The notes beneath the pieces are model-generated. The model was not told the origin of the DNA and did not search any database. It saw nothing but the letters and a program-made list of their open reading frames with translations. Both the position numbers and the translations under genes were made by a program. A stretch of 64,000 bases of DNA. Origin: Sycobia sp. Sy_11 (taxonomy: Eukaryota; Arthropoda; Insecta; Hymenoptera; Epichrysomallidae). Every line of letters begins with the position of its first letter. The stretch's first letter is position 1. Positions 1-10,947 of the stretch are shown in pieces. The DNA lies in NCBI GenBank assembly GCA_018907035.1, contig JACCIC010000151.1:310001-374000 (forward strand), in the 5' to 3' direction.

Positions 1-858
1 TATTAAGAGTGCACCTCACGATTGCCGGAAGTCCGAATCGATCGATGCGCCTCAAAGAGAAAAATTTTGCGCCAAGTTAGAGAACTAAAATCGATGTTCT
101 GCACTACCGACATTTCAGGAACGTATCCACAATGAAAATTGTATGAATAGCCCCCTTTCATACATATGTATATATATTGTAAGATATATAGGTTATTTCA
201 CCCTATACATATGTTGATTATTTCAACAAATAGGAAAAAAGAGAGGGAAAAAGGGAAAAGAGAGAGAGCGAGAGAAGAAGAATAAAGAAAATTATGATAT
301 AGTTAGTCTAATATATACCTTGGTTGTAGACAAGTTTTAAAATTTTCTTGAAAACTAGTACACGGTTATCGTTGTAAAAAAGGCATAAATCGTTAAAACT
401 TAATTTTGTTCAAAATATAATAGAAGTGGTGATAAATCGAAATTCTTGCCGAATAATTGAAGGGTGCAATAAACCGGCCGTTCATCCATAAGCCAGCGGA
501 CATAGATTAAGAATAGTAAAAGCAATAAGCACGTACACAGTTTTCTATAGTAGTTCATCTTGCTCTTCGTAAGGTGGCGCTCTTGTAGCTTTATCTCGCT
601 ATTATACTTACAAAGTTAACTCTCTCACACCCTGTGTGAGCGTATTCGTGCGTTAGCCTATCGCGGGTGCGTATTAGTTAGGGCTAGCATATTATTTATT
701 ATAATTTTATGAAATTTTATAAATATTAATAATTTATTTTCTTATTTAATTAAATAAATCTTCTTTTGATTTTTTTTATTAGTAATAGAAAATATAGAAA
801 TATTTCCCTCCTGTACCTGATAATTAATCCGTCTTTTCCTGGATTATTAACAATTTAT

Positions 859-894
<36 letters not shown>

Positions 895-1056
895 CTTATA
901 TAATTTCCAGGATAAACAAAGGTAAATCTGAGGAAGAAATATATGCAAAGAACCTACGGTCTAAAGAAATTGTATTAAACAATTTAATCCGTTCGGGGTT
1001 CTTTGCAACTCTGTCAACGGGTACTTCTACCGGGTGTTTCATAATTAAGTACCCCG
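1..1056. other. AT-rich intergenic DNA, LTR-like tail
   Basis: I recognise no gene here. There is a purine-rich run (about 241-283), a (TA)n tract at about 861-891, and a tail ending in CCCGTTACA at 1053-1061, directly against another (TA)n tract. That terminus has the same form as the ends of the LTRs at 2137-3424 and 55990-56936, so 900-1061 may be the 3' end of an old LTR. Its 5' end is not visible. Confidence 0.35.
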
Positions 1057-1058
1057 TT

Positions 1059-1101
<43 letters not shown>

Positions 1102-1103
<2 letters not shown>

Positions 1104-1431
1104 TAGTTGTCTCGTTTTGACGACTAATGTTTTCCCTTGACGTTGTAATATGCCTCAAGGGTTCCTCCTTCCTCCTGCCGACTGCATGTCCTCGTGAACT
1201 GTCAGTCGAAGTGGTTCGGGTGGGGTCTGACTGTGGTAGGTTCGTTCGGGTCGAGTTGTGGATCGTGAATGTGTCTCGTATATTAACGTTACGAGTATTC
1301 GTATTCACGTCCTCCATTTTTGTGCTCGATCCTCGTCCGGGTTGGATTCCAATCTGCCTATGCAGTGTCTCTGTTAATGATTGAAGCATTCGCTGCATTT
1401 GCATACGCGTAGGCTCAGCTGGAGGAGACAT
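1102..1431 (-). pseudogene. Gypsy gag fragment, 5'-part with internal deletion
   Basis: Read on the minus strand this begins MSPPAEPTR and continues with a segment (QRMLQSLTETLHRQIGIQPG, then VNIRDTFTIHNSTRT) that is clearly the same protein as the plus-strand gag at 5554-5880. Compared with that copy, the codons between MSPPAEPTR and QRML are missing, so an internal deletion joined the N-terminus to the middle of Gag. The reading frame then runs into a (TA)n tract that encodes a meaningless Tyr/Ile repeat, so the 3' portion is lost. The minus-strand leader (1432-2080) lies directly upstream in the same orientation. A dead retrotransposon gag fragment; the assignment rests on the paralogue within this window. 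Confidence 0.75.
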
Positions 1432-2075
1432 TGATCCAATTCATGAGTGATCTTACAAAAGTGCCAATTTTCGATTTTTTTATCGATGTTTCTTGCCAGT
1501 GGCATTTGAGATGCAGACATGGTATCCGAAATTTAACGGGAAGCTAATATATAATGGGAATAATCTGCTCTTTTAGGTTACAGGTTTTTGTGCCCTTAAT
1601 GCACTGAAATAGGCCAAGGTTTGCTCACCTCTATTGTAATCGCGCAAAATATTTTGTGCGAGTACACCAGAGGTTTAATTTTATTACAAGAGCAAAGAAG
1701 GGATATAATAAAATATGCCTTCTTGACTCCTGCTCTTATATATCAAAAAAATTAGATAAAAAATATATATTTTCCTAAGGTGTACCTATAAAACAAAAAA
1801 TAAAATATACAAATAAAAATATTATATAAATAATTATATTATTTTATAAAATATATTATATCCTATTTAGAGGAAACCTTGGTGAATTTGTATTGAATAA
1901 ATCGCCAGCGAAACTGTTCATTTTATATCAATTTCACTAAACAATAAGAAAAATTTTACTAAAAAAATGTTTTATTTTTAAGTAATAATACAAAGCGAAT
2001 TAACCACAAAAAATCCACTGGTAAATGCCGTACTTAAACTTACAAAAACCGAGCTAATTGATAAGCAAGCATAAT

Positions 2076-2080
<5 letters not shown>
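1432..2080 (-). repeat. Gypsy 5' leader copy, inverted relative to 4460-5112
   Basis: The reverse complement matches the leader at 4460-5112 over its whole length: the segment near gag, the stretch with the CTCTTTGCTCTTG motif, and the stretch reading GATTTACCAGTGG. It precedes the gag fragment at 1102-1431. Together with 4460-5112 it forms the arms of a large inverted repeat. It is non-coding. Confidence 0.7.
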
Positions 2081-2126
<46 letters not shown>

Positions 2127-2136
2127 TTATATATAT

Positions 2137-3424
2137 TGTAACGGGCACCAAGTATCGGTGCTCGTTTTGAACTAGAGAGAGACAGACGGCATGTTATAGT
2201 GACTGTCGAACTCTAATTAGAGATAAGGGAGTGGGGGAAACGAGGCAGTTAGTCGATTTTTGAGAGTCGAAGCTAAAGGGAATACTAGCTGTTTATTCAA
2301 ATTGAAAAACTGTTAATTGTATTGAATTGCTGGAGTCTCGTTACCTTTTCGTTGTTATTCTGAAGATTGTTTTTTTTTATTTGTTATTTGTTGACTGTTA
2401 AAATTTAATGTTATATCTTCTTTTGGATTGAGAATTTCATACTACATTCAACATCTGAAGAATAATGGGTCCGCCACGTGAGCTGTCGTTCAAGTATATA
2501 AGAATAGTATCAGGTATTAAAAAATTTACTTTGAGTTATTGTGAGCGTTCTAGCGTATATGCGCCTAGACAAATATTCGGGCGGGAATTATTTGTCATAA
2601 AATAGATTCGTCAAATTTAATTATATTTGATTTATTCTAAATACGCGCGAATATATGTGATATGCAAAAATTATACTCGCTAATTTATTGAATATAATTA
2701 GAATATCCGTTCGATTAGCTTGTGTGTGTGCGACGGTGTATTTCGTCCGCGCGTATAAGCAGTTGAGAGAGAAACGCGCAATTGTAATATAACAAGATAT
2801 GGTGGCGGCTTCTAGAGGATGAAGACCGCATTATATTAACATAAAGCGCGCGAAATTCAAATTTTAAACGATACAAAATAACTTATATTCTCGACAAGAT
2901 CACACTCTATAAACTAATAGGATCGCGGGTGTACTTAGGTATTTAAATCATCATTTATAATACCATTTTCAATTTAATAAATATATTTAAATTGTTATAA
3001 TAAATGATTAATATTTTTCTAATTCAAAGCAATAAATTCTGATATTGGCGATTCAGGACCCTGCCGCCTCCACGGTGAATCACAGTAGTTGTTGAATTTA
3101 ATATTAATAATTTTAATATTATTTATTGTTTAATAATAAACAATTACTGTGATTCTAACTGATAGCCGTGTGATCGATTTTTTTATTTTATTCAATTTCT
3201 CTCAAGAATTGAAGAATATTTAGAGGACTATTGGAGGTAAAGCAGAACATTCCTATTAATAATTAATTATTTAAACAATTTAATAATTGTTTATTGCCAA
3301 GGTAGGTGAAAACTTGGTAATGATAAATAATTAATGATAGGTAAGTCCTATAATTATTGTAACGGCCAATAAAAGTAAAATAAGGTACCAGGACCGTACC
3401 TATCCCTGAAAGAGCCCTGTTACA
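2137..3424 (+). mobile_element. LTR of Gypsy-type element, full length
   Basis: The segment begins TGTAACGGGCACC immediately after a (TA)n tract and ends CCTGTTACA. At 3428 it is followed by TGGCGCC, which looks like a primer-binding site, and by leader sequence (3425-3835) like that of the internal region at 4460. Length is about 1.29 kb. The first ~500 bp recur inverted at 3840-4389. TG...CA ends plus an adjacent primer-site-like sequence support an LTR; I cannot see a second complete copy in the window. Confidence 0.65.
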
Positions 3425-3835
3425 AATTGGCGCCTAATGTTCTATAAAGGGTATCGTATTTCACATTGATCGCTTCAGAATTTTTTTTTAGATTTGAGAA
3501 TTGAATATTATAACAAAAATTAGTACACCTGCTTGCGTATCAATTAGGTCGGTTTTTGTAAGTACGGGATTTACCAGTGGACTTTTTGTGGTTAATTCGC
3601 TATGTATTATTACTTAAAAATAACATTTTTTTAGTAAAATTTTTCTTATTTTTTAGTGAATTTGACATAAAATTAACAGTTCCACTGGCGATTTATACCC
3701 GTACTGAACAAATTCACCAAGGTTTGCTCTAAATAGCATATAATATATTTTATAAAATAATATAATTATTTATATAATATTTTTATTTGTATATTTTATT
3801 TTTTGTTGTATAGGTACACCTTAGGGAAATATATA
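3425..3835 (+). repeat. primer-site and leader fragment after the LTR
   Basis: It starts with AATTGGCGCC just after the LTR end, a plausible tRNA primer site, then continues as a leader matching 4460-4790 (GATTTACCAGTGG, GTGGTTAATTCGC, TAGGTACACCTTAGGG). It stops abruptly at about 3835, where an inverted LTR fragment begins, so it is truncated by rearrangement or nested insertion. Confidence 0.6.
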
Positions 3836-3839
3836 TTTA

Positions 3840-4389
3840 AAATAAATCAAATATAACTACATCTGACGAATGTACTTTAAGACAAATAATTCCCGCACGA
3901 ATATTCGTCTGCGCACATATACACGAGAATGCTGACAATAGCTCTAAGTAAGTTTCATGTACCTGATGTGGTTCGCTGCTATTTAACTCGTAGCTCACGT
4001 TGCGGGCCCGTTATTCTTCAGTTGTCAATATTACCCCTTTTCCCCTTTGACTGATTGAAATTGGTTGAAATTACTCAATCCCAAAAGCGATAATAATAAA
4101 AGTATACGACAACTAACGAACAATAAAAATAATCCTTGAAATATTAGAAACAACGCAACAGCACTTCAACGAATTAAGATATTAGTAATTTAACAATACA
4201 ATATTTTAAAACAACAAAATAACAATTCGAACAAGTAGTTAGTATCCCTTCAGCTTCGACTCTCAAAAATCGACTAACTGCCTCGTTTCCCCCACTCCCT
4301 TATGTTTAACTAGAGTTCGACAATCACTATAACATGCCGTCTGTCTCTCTCTAGTTCCAAACGAGCACCGATACTTGGTGCCCGTTACA
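3840..4389 (-). mobile_element. inverted partial LTR of the same Gypsy family
   Basis: Read on the minus strand this starts TGTAACGGGCACCAAGTATC at 4389 and follows the first ~500 bp of the LTR at 2137, including the CGGCATGTTATAGTGA and CTAACTGCCTCG (reverse) segments, before breaking off near 3840. Its outer end abuts a (TA)n tract (4390-4458), as at 2137. Confidence 0.65.
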
Positions 4390-4414
4390 ATATATATAAA
4401 TAATATATATATAT

Positions 4415-4459
<45 letters not shown>

Positions 4460-4461
<2 letters not shown>

Positions 4462-5112
4462 ATTATACTTGCTTATCAATTAGGTCGGTTTTTGTAAATT
4501 TAAGTACAGGATTTACCAGTGGATTTTTTTGTGGTTAATTCGCTTTGTATTATTACTTAAAAATATCATTTTTTTTAGTAAAATTTTTCTTATTTTTTAG
4601 TGAAATTGACATAAAATTTACAGTTCCACTGGCGATTTATACCCGTACTGAACAAATTCACCAAGGTTTGCTCTAAATAGGATATAATATATTTTATAAA
4701 ATAATATAATTACTTATATAATATTTTTATTTGTATATTTTATTTTTTGTTATATAGGTACACCTTAGGGAAATATATATTTTTTATCTAATTTTTTTGA
4801 TATATAAGAACAGGAGTCAAGAAGGCATATTTTATTATATCCCTTCTTTGCTCTTGTAATAAAATTAAACCTCTGGTGTACTCGCACAAAATATATTGCG
4901 CGATTACAATAGAGGTGAGCAAACCTTGGCGTATTTCAGTGCATTAACGGCACAAAAACCTGTAACCTAAAAGAGCAGATTATTCTCATTATATATTGGC
5001 TTCCCGTGAAATTTCGGATATCATGTCTGCATCTCAAATGCCAGTGGCCAGAAACACCGACGAATAAATCGAAAATTGGTGCTTTTGTAAGACCACTGGT
5101 GAATTGGATCAA
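4460..5112 (+). repeat. 5' leader of the plus-strand Gypsy element
   Basis: Non-coding leader between a (TA)n tract and the gag start codon at 5113. The same sequence occurs inverted at 1432-2080 and partly at 3425-3835. A weak, AT-rich central part contains the TAGGTACACCTTAGGG motif. Confidence 0.6.
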
Positions 5113-5490
5113 TGTCTCCTCCAGCTGAGCCTACGCGTAGAGGGAAATAGATTCCTACGCATGCAAAGGCTCAGCAACTGACTAAAACGTAATTATGTAC
5201 CTGAGGACTTCATTCAAGAAACAGATGAAGATCCATGCCTCTAGTATATGAAGAGAGAGATCACAAGAAGATCATTTATTGAAGTAGAAATTCAGACTGG
5301 AGGTCAGTCTTACTTTCATGAAACGGCAGAGGAAGGAGACAGGCATCCCCTGGATTTTATAAGAAATAGTTTCTTGATCCAGGAGAGGTTAGATGCCTCA
5401 CGAAGGCAGCATGGGCCACCGGAAGCATTTATAGACGATACTGAGGTGGATGTCACACATTGGAACCCACCTTCCAATGCAGTGGTATGA
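5113..5490 (+). pseudogene. Gypsy gag N-terminal part, broken
   Basis: The gag start MSPPAEPTR lies at 5113, as in the minus-strand copy at 1431, but a stop follows within a few codons. A second open stretch from 5248 to 5490 (80 residues: MKREITRRSFIEVEIQTGG..., ending THWNPPSNAVV) is the probable continuation, since the next gag piece starts only 64 bp downstream. Charged, without cysteines or membrane segments. Function in capsid assembly is inferred from position only. Confidence 0.5.
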
Positions 5491-5553
5491 CAACTGCCCC
5501 TATCCAGTATCGCCCTTAACCAATCTGGCGGACAACAAGCCGAAACACCGAAT

Positions 5554-6378
5554 ATGGAAGCGATGCAACGGCAAATTAACCAAATGCAGCGAATGCTTCA
5601 AACATTAACAGAGATACTGCATAGCCAGATTGGACTGCAACCCGGACGAGGATCGAGCATAGAAATGGAGGACGTGAATATGAATACTCGTAACGTTAAT
5701 ATACGAGACACATTCACGATCCACAACTCGACCCGAACGGACCTACCACAGTCAGCCCCCATCCGAACCATTCTGAATGACAGTCCACGAGGACGTGGAG
5801 TCGGCAGGACGAGGGGGGAACCCTTGAGGCAAATTGTAACCTCAAGAGAAAACATTAGTCGTCAAAACGAGACGACTAGAATACCACCTGTGGTTATACA
5901 TCGTGATATAGGTGAGGTCGTTCGCAAATGGAATATTTCCTTTAAGGGCGATGGTTCGCAAACAGTAGAAATATTTCTAGACCGGGTTGAGGAGATGCGG
6001 AGCTTGTCTAACCTGTTAGAAGAGCAACTCTTTCAGGCAGCGCCAGAGTTATTCAAAGGTTCAGCCCATTACTGGGTAACAGAACCACTGGAACCGTGGA
6101 CATCCTGTACGCATATAAAGATAGCAGCTCTACGATTTTACGGGACGACCAACAGGAATGAGGAACGTTGGCGAAGAGAAGCCATCGAGCGCACCCAGGG
6201 CGCTGATGAAACCATCCTGAAACAGAGAGAAGAGTTTTTTGGACATACGGAGGTTAAGTATCTCGGTGTATTGGTTAATCGTGAAGGATTCTGTCCAGAT
6301 CGAACCGGTCATGCGATACCCGGAACCGCGAAACCTCAAGCAATTGAGACGATTCCTCAGTATGGTGTCGTGGTATAG
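5554..6378 (+). pseudogene. Gypsy gag fused to the end of reverse transcriptase by deletion
   Basis: The N-terminal two thirds (QINQMQRMLQTLTEILHSQI, RNVNIRDTFTIHNSTRT) is Gag, and the middle (WNISFKGDGSQTVEIFLDRVEEM, HYWVTEPLEPW) is the capsid-like region seen in insect Gypsy Gag. At about 6235 the frame passes directly into HTEVKYLGVLVNREGF, which belongs to the C-terminal end of a Gypsy RT, just before the thumb. The zinc knuckles, protease and RT active site between them are therefore deleted. A frameshift near 6290 ends the frame at 6378. The product would be an accidental 274-residue fusion, most likely without function. Confidence 0.7.
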
Positions 6379-6442
6379 AAAGTCTTTAAGAAATTTTTAA
6401 AAAACCACTCACGCGACTTACACGAAACGACCGAAGATATGA

Positions 6443-7123
6443 GTGGACCGAATTTTTGATCGGATAAAATCGATGATCGCTACAGCCCCTACCCTCCACC
6501 GATCAGTGTTCGAAACGCAATTTACCATCCAGACGGATGCGAGCGACACTGGAGTATGTGCAGTCTTATTGCAAGAGATTGATGAACAGAAACGAGTGTT
6601 GGAGTTTGCGAGTAGGGCATTATCTCAGACTGAGAAAAATTACTCAGTCACGGAGACAGAATGCCTAGCAGTCGTGTGGGTAGTAGATAAATTCCGTGCA
6701 TATATCGAAGGATATCATTTTCGGATCGTAACGGACCATTCCAGTTTACGTTGGATCTGTACGATGCCGACACGCACAGGACGCCTCGCTCGATGGGCCC
6801 TGAAACTGCAGAGGTATGATTTCGAGGTAGAGCATCGAAAAGGTGCGCTTAATTATGTGCCAGATGCTTTGTCTAGGATGGAGAAAGTAAACGAATCCAG
6901 GTATGCTGTAGTAACTTGGGCTGAAGTAACCCAAGACCAATGGTATCTGGACTGGTTGGATAAAGTTCAGAAGAGCCCTAACGACTATCCAAAATGGAAA
7001 ATACTCGGAGGTCAACTCTATTGTTACCGTCCTAACGAAGTTTTAGAAGCAATCATTGGCGACGCAGAAGCCTGGAATATCGCTGTACCAAAAGAAAAAC
7101 GAAGTATTAAGAGAGTGTCATAA
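6443..7123 (+). pseudogene. Gypsy RNase H with start of integrase, frame broken
   Basis: FTIQTDASDTGVCAVLLQE (first catalytic Asp), the segment around FASRALSQTEKNYSVTETE (Glu), and FRIVTDHSSLRWI (Asp) are the characteristic motifs of RNase H in Ty3/Gypsy polyproteins. KGALNYVPDALSRM marks its C-terminal end. The chain then enters the integrase N-terminal region but shifts frame at about 7095, where it ends out of frame at 7123. The fragment would cleave RNA in RNA-DNA hybrids during reverse transcription. It has no start of its own and is part of a former polyprotein. Confidence 0.8.
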
Positions 7124-7848
7124 CCTCACTACAGCAGGCTATCCTGGACGCGAGAAGACATACGCTGGAGTAACTAAATATTACTACTAGCCCAGCTGCT
7201 ATAAGACGGTCGAAGAATATGTTGGGAACTGTCTTATATGTCAGCAATGTAAGGTGGACCAAAGATTACCCACTGGTCTAATGGGCTAGAGGCTTTTGGA
7301 AAGACCTTGGCAAATGGTCGCAGGGGACATCATGGGTCCGTTGACTCATAGCAAAGCCGGCTACGAGTACGTCCTAGTCCTACAAGATCTTTTCACTCAT
7401 TGGGTAGAGTGTATTCCACTTCGTAAAGCTAACGGAGTGACGATTATGAAAGCCTTGAAGGAGCGAATTATCATGAGATTCGGAGCTCCAGAAGTTTTCC
7501 TGTCGGATAATGGCACGGAGTTTAAAAATAAAACGATAGATGAATATCTTAGCTCGTATTCATCATTCGTATACTCCGCCATATCATCCACAGGCGAATC
7601 CAGTGCAAAGAGTTAACAGGACTTTAAAAACTTAAATTACGGCGTTTGTGGGTGCAAACCATAATTCTTGGGACGAAAGGTTGATAGAGCTAAAATTCTC
7701 ACTCATCACCACGCCTCATTCTTCCACTGGGTATACTCCAGCCATGCTGAACTTTGGACGGGAGCTGATTCCACCTGGAACGCTTCGCCGTGAGCAAGAT
7801 CGTGCCACGGTTGAAAATATTGAAGATAAAGCCGGCAATCTTGGTTAG
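7096..7848 (+). pseudogene. Gypsy integrase core, frameshifted, catalytic Glu changed
   Basis: Downstream of RNase H, in a shifted frame, comes the zinc-binding region (VLRECHNLTTAGYPG and NCLICQQCKVDQR), interrupted by stops near 7186 and 7287. From 7296 the catalytic core reads MVAGDIMGPL (first Asp), EVFLSDNGTEF (second Asp) and, in a further frame, HPQANPVQRVNRT. In that last motif the third catalytic residue, normally Glu, is Gln (codon CAA at about 7600). A stop follows at about 7633. The continuation WDERLIELKFSLITTPHSSTGYTPAMLNFGRE (7648-7848) is the end of the core. Integrase would insert the element cDNA into the genome; this one cannot. Confidence 0.8.
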
Positions 7849-7994
7849 CTAAACTGAGACGACTAGAAGAGCTCCAAGAGTCAGTAAAGGTGCGGTCGCG
7901 AGAGCAACATGAACGTCAAGTGACATATTAGAATGCTCGTCGTCGTCCTTCGCCATATCAAGTAGGAGATAAGGTATGGAAAAGGAACCGTATC

Positions 7995-8518
7995 TTGTCT
8001 TCCACTGTCCAAGGCGTATCAGCTAAGTTAACGCCTAAGTATGTGGGTCCGTATGTGATCACGGAGATCAAAGGCCCTAACACATATAAGTTAGTCGATG
8101 ATAAGGGTCGGATAGCAGATTTGGTCCATTCCGAACACCTGAAGCCGTTCGTTGATCATGAGCAAATCATATCTCAGGCAACTGACGAAGCAACTTCAGG
8201 AGAACCTTTACCTTCGACAAGCAAGGACTTCAACCACCGAGGGAAATGCGAAGAAGACAGTCATTAGATAGACATCGAACTTCGTCATTTCTATCGGAAG
8301 ATCGAATTCCAATTAGCGATAGGACCTCGTCAGCGGACGAGGAGCGTGCGGGACTAGCGTGGTCCGATAGGTTGCCAGCGGGCGAAGCGTACGACCGAGG
8401 GGATCACGTCGATTGCGGCGTTGTGAACACGAATAAGCGTAAACGTGGTCGCCCTGGAAAGCTGCCAAAGCTGTTCGACACACTTCTACCGAAGATCTCG
8501 ACCACCGAGGGACGGTAG
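7995..8518 (+). pseudogene. Integrase C-terminal domain and basic AT-hook tail
   Basis: The stretch LTPKYVGPYVITEIKGPNTY, followed by VHSEHLKPF, is the GPY/F-type C-terminal domain of Gypsy integrases, which binds DNA or chromatin. It ends at 8267. A second frame overlapping from 8246 runs to 8518 and contains KRKRGRPGKLPK, an AT-hook-like motif (RGRP core). A further RGRP can be read just past 8518 in another frame. The overlap suggests the original protein had a basic tail, now frameshifted. The tail binding AT-rich target DNA is inference. Confidence 0.65.
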
Positions 8519-8519
8519 G

Positions 8520-9628
8520 ACTTAGACAACCGCGTGGGAGGCCTAAAAATGCATAATTAAAAACTGTTTTTTTATCTTTATGTTGCAGGATGATTGACCT
8601 ACTACAAAATTGTATCTGCGATATCAAGAGTCAAGTAATGACGGTCGATTTTGACCAAGAGGTCGATTTTCCGGGACTATTCGGCATATCGAATGTCTGT
8701 AATGTTCAAGCTGGATAGTCCCCGGATCAGGAATCCCCACCGCCTGCTCTACCGGTGGGAGATGTTCCCGTTCCAGTGAAAGAAGAAGGGGCACACCGTA
8801 TTATTAGACTTAGTTTCGGTCGTTGAGCATGGCATACGTGATGCAAATTGCGCTTTATATGCAGTCTTGCCAATGACAAACGTGTTATTATATGTAGCCG
8901 TTTTTACCTTTCAGATAAGTTGATAGAGCTTGTTCTATGTTTGCATCTTCTTTCTCGTTGTTTTTAGTAGAAATATTTTCATTATTAGTTATTATAACGT
9001 TAATAATTATTTTTAAAAGCTGTTTGCCCTTACACGCGTGTATGTTAGCGATTTCACACCCGGTTTCGCTTTCTACAAAGTAGTCTGGGTGATAAATAGC
9101 TATCCGTCTACAGTAATGTCTCGCAGCCGGTTTTTAATTTCGGTATACTCCTTGCATAGCCTGTGACTTCAATTTTTAAAATCAACCTGAGGATGCATGG
9201 TCGCCACTGTTTCTTTCAAATGTATTTTATACGTTGAAGAAATAAACATAAATTATTAAATAAAAAATTTAAATATATTTTTCCTTTACAGCCTAAGAAA
9301 AGCAAGAAAAAAGGAGAAAATATTAATAAATAATTATTATTCAATGATGGTATAATGAATGGCTATAATTAAAAAAAAAAATTTTTAAACGAAGGAAAAA
9401 AAGTTAAAAAAAAAATAAGTAGGTAATTAAATATCAACGAATATTGGTTGAATAAACGTTAATTATTAAATTAATATATTAATAAATGTTAATTTTTGAA
9501 ACCTACGATGGCTACTAGTAACTTGGTGATCCGAGTTCGAATCTCGGTCTCGGCCGATTGACGCGAGTTTGATTACAAAATACATCGTTGACCTCCATCG
9601 CTGATTAGCACTGATATTTAGAAGCATA
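8520..9628. other. non-coding 3' region of the Gypsy element and degenerate repeats
   Basis: No open frame with recognisable content. Up to about 8800 it is probably the untranslated tail of the element; AGAAGAAGGGG near 8785 could be a polypurine tract, but no LTR follows it. From 8830 to 9200 a more diverged stretch contains a reverse-strand sequence of the CACCC...ACCGGGTG type, as seen in degenerate insect repeats. From 9260 it is poly-A/T rich. Confidence 0.35.
9508..9556 (+). repeat. tRNA-like B-box segment, possible SINE relic
   Basis: GAGTTCGAATCTCGG at about 9533-9547 matches the tRNA T-arm / RNA polymerase III B box, with a pairing GAG...CTC stem. Upstream TGGCTACTAGTAACTTGG is only loosely like an A box. 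I cannot fold a complete cloverleaf, so this is at most a tRNA-derived SINE or tRNA relic. Confidence 0.3.
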
Positions 9629-10488
9629 CCATATGATCAAATTTTATCTGGACTTGTGCATTTAAACTCCGCACGTAAAATGAATCCGTAAATTCTTTTT
9701 CCTATATTGGTACAACCTTTCTTGATGTTCTTGTGAAATTTGAGTTTGTTATATCTCCATTAGTGTGTGTTTATCAGCTGTTTGTTTACGACGCAAAACG
9801 TTTATCTGGCGATATTGTCTATGGACCCGTGGTGCATTCCCCGAAGCGGATTTTTGAGTTTCGGAAAGAGGAAAAAGTCGCAGAGGCCAAATCTGGCGAA
9901 TACGGTGGCTGAGCGATGGCATTCATTTTATGTTTGGCCAAAAAAGCAGACACAATCGTGCTGGGATGTGCCAGCGCATTATCGTGGTGAAAAAACCATA
10001 AATTGTCTGCCCACATATCGGATCGTTAACGACAAATTGCTTCACTTAGACGCCTCAAAAAGGCCAAGTAGTACTCCTTATTGACCGTTTAACCTCCTGG
10101 AACGAATTCACAGTGAACCAGCACATAATAATCGAAAAAACGCTGAGTATCACCTTAATTTTCGGTGGATGGGCGACTTGCGTTCGCGATAAAGTAGACT
10201 CCCCAAAACACTTCTGCAACATTTTCAACGATTCCGTAGCCGTAATTCCATTGAAAACACAAAATTTCAAGCAAACTTGTTGATCAAATTTTTTTCCATC
10301 GTCAATATCGCCAGACAAACTTTCTGTGTCGTATACAAATAGCTGACAATTAGATACTAATGGAGATATGGCGCTCAAATTTCACACGGACAGCAAGAAA
10401 GATTGTACCAATATAGAAAAAAAATGTATCGATTTAGTTTATCTACGGAGTTTAAATGCATCAGACCGGGTCAAATTTGATCATATGG
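9629..10488 (-). mobile_element. mariner element with internal deletion, TA-flanked
   Basis: The left end CCATATGATCAAATTT (9629) and the right end, whose reverse complement starts CCATATGATCAAATTTGA (10488), form terminal inverted repeats. They continue with TGCATTTAAACTCCG about 30 bp further in on both sides. TA dinucleotides flank the element (9627-9628 and 10489-10490), as expected for Tc1/mariner insertion. Length is about 860 bp against the usual 1.3 kb, so roughly a third of the transposase is missing. The same family occurs at 51709-55913. Confidence 0.85.
9819..10378 (-). pseudogene. mariner transposase, internally deleted
   Basis: On the minus strand the N-terminal helix-turn-helix region reads QQVCLKFCVFNGITATESLK, then MLQKCFGESTLSRTQV. 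It jumps to PPKIKVILSVFSIIMCW, which in mariners lies around the first catalytic Asp and beyond, so the linker and part of the catalytic core are deleted. In another frame FFHHDNALAHPS carries the second catalytic Asp and PPYSPDLA precedes the third. The frames do not connect. Compared with the less deleted copy at 55090-55805, the missing block is about 430 bp. Confidence 0.8.
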
Positions 10489-10771
10489 TAAATAGAGTAA
10501 TGTTAAATAACATAAATAAAATGTTAATTGGATAGTAAGACAACAACAACAAAATTAACAAACATGGATTTTGTAATAGCCAATCAACTATGGAAGGAAA
10601 CTTTTATTATATTTTATCGCGCCATAGCGTTAATATTGAAAAATACCTAAAAAAGACGAAAACAAAAATAAATTCAAAAAATTAAATGACAAATTTTATA
10701 AGCGGAAAGCGAAAAAATTTTGAGAACAATAAAAAAGACAGGAATGAACATCTTCATAATATTATTTTTTA

Positions 10772-10812
<41 letters not shown>

Positions 10813-10947
10813 ATGAACTTATATAATCAAAACTGTAAAATATGTATAATTTTATGATATTGTAAAAAAAAACATTCAATTTCGAACTTATCCAAAACAT
10901 AACATAATTATTGCGTAAGCCATCTTTAATATATATGTTCCTGCCTA

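Larger units (their letters stand above)
4460..8800 (+). mobile_element. Gypsy-type LTR element, internal region, defective
   Basis: This is a plus-strand internal region in the order leader, gag, RT tail, RNase H, integrase, integrase C-terminus with basic tail. This Ty3/Gypsy order (integrase after RNase H) places it in Metaviridae-type elements. The zinc knuckle, protease and almost all of RT are absent, removed by a deletion inside 5554-6378. I find no 3' LTR after the integrase: nothing resembling TGTAACGGGCACC occurs between 8300 and 9620. The 5' side is a (TA)n tract and not the LTR end. The copy is clearly dead. Confidence 0.75.

Noticed and set aside
9508..9556. A functional tRNA gene
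   Set aside because: Only the T-arm/B box is convincing; acceptor stem and anticodon arm cannot be paired.
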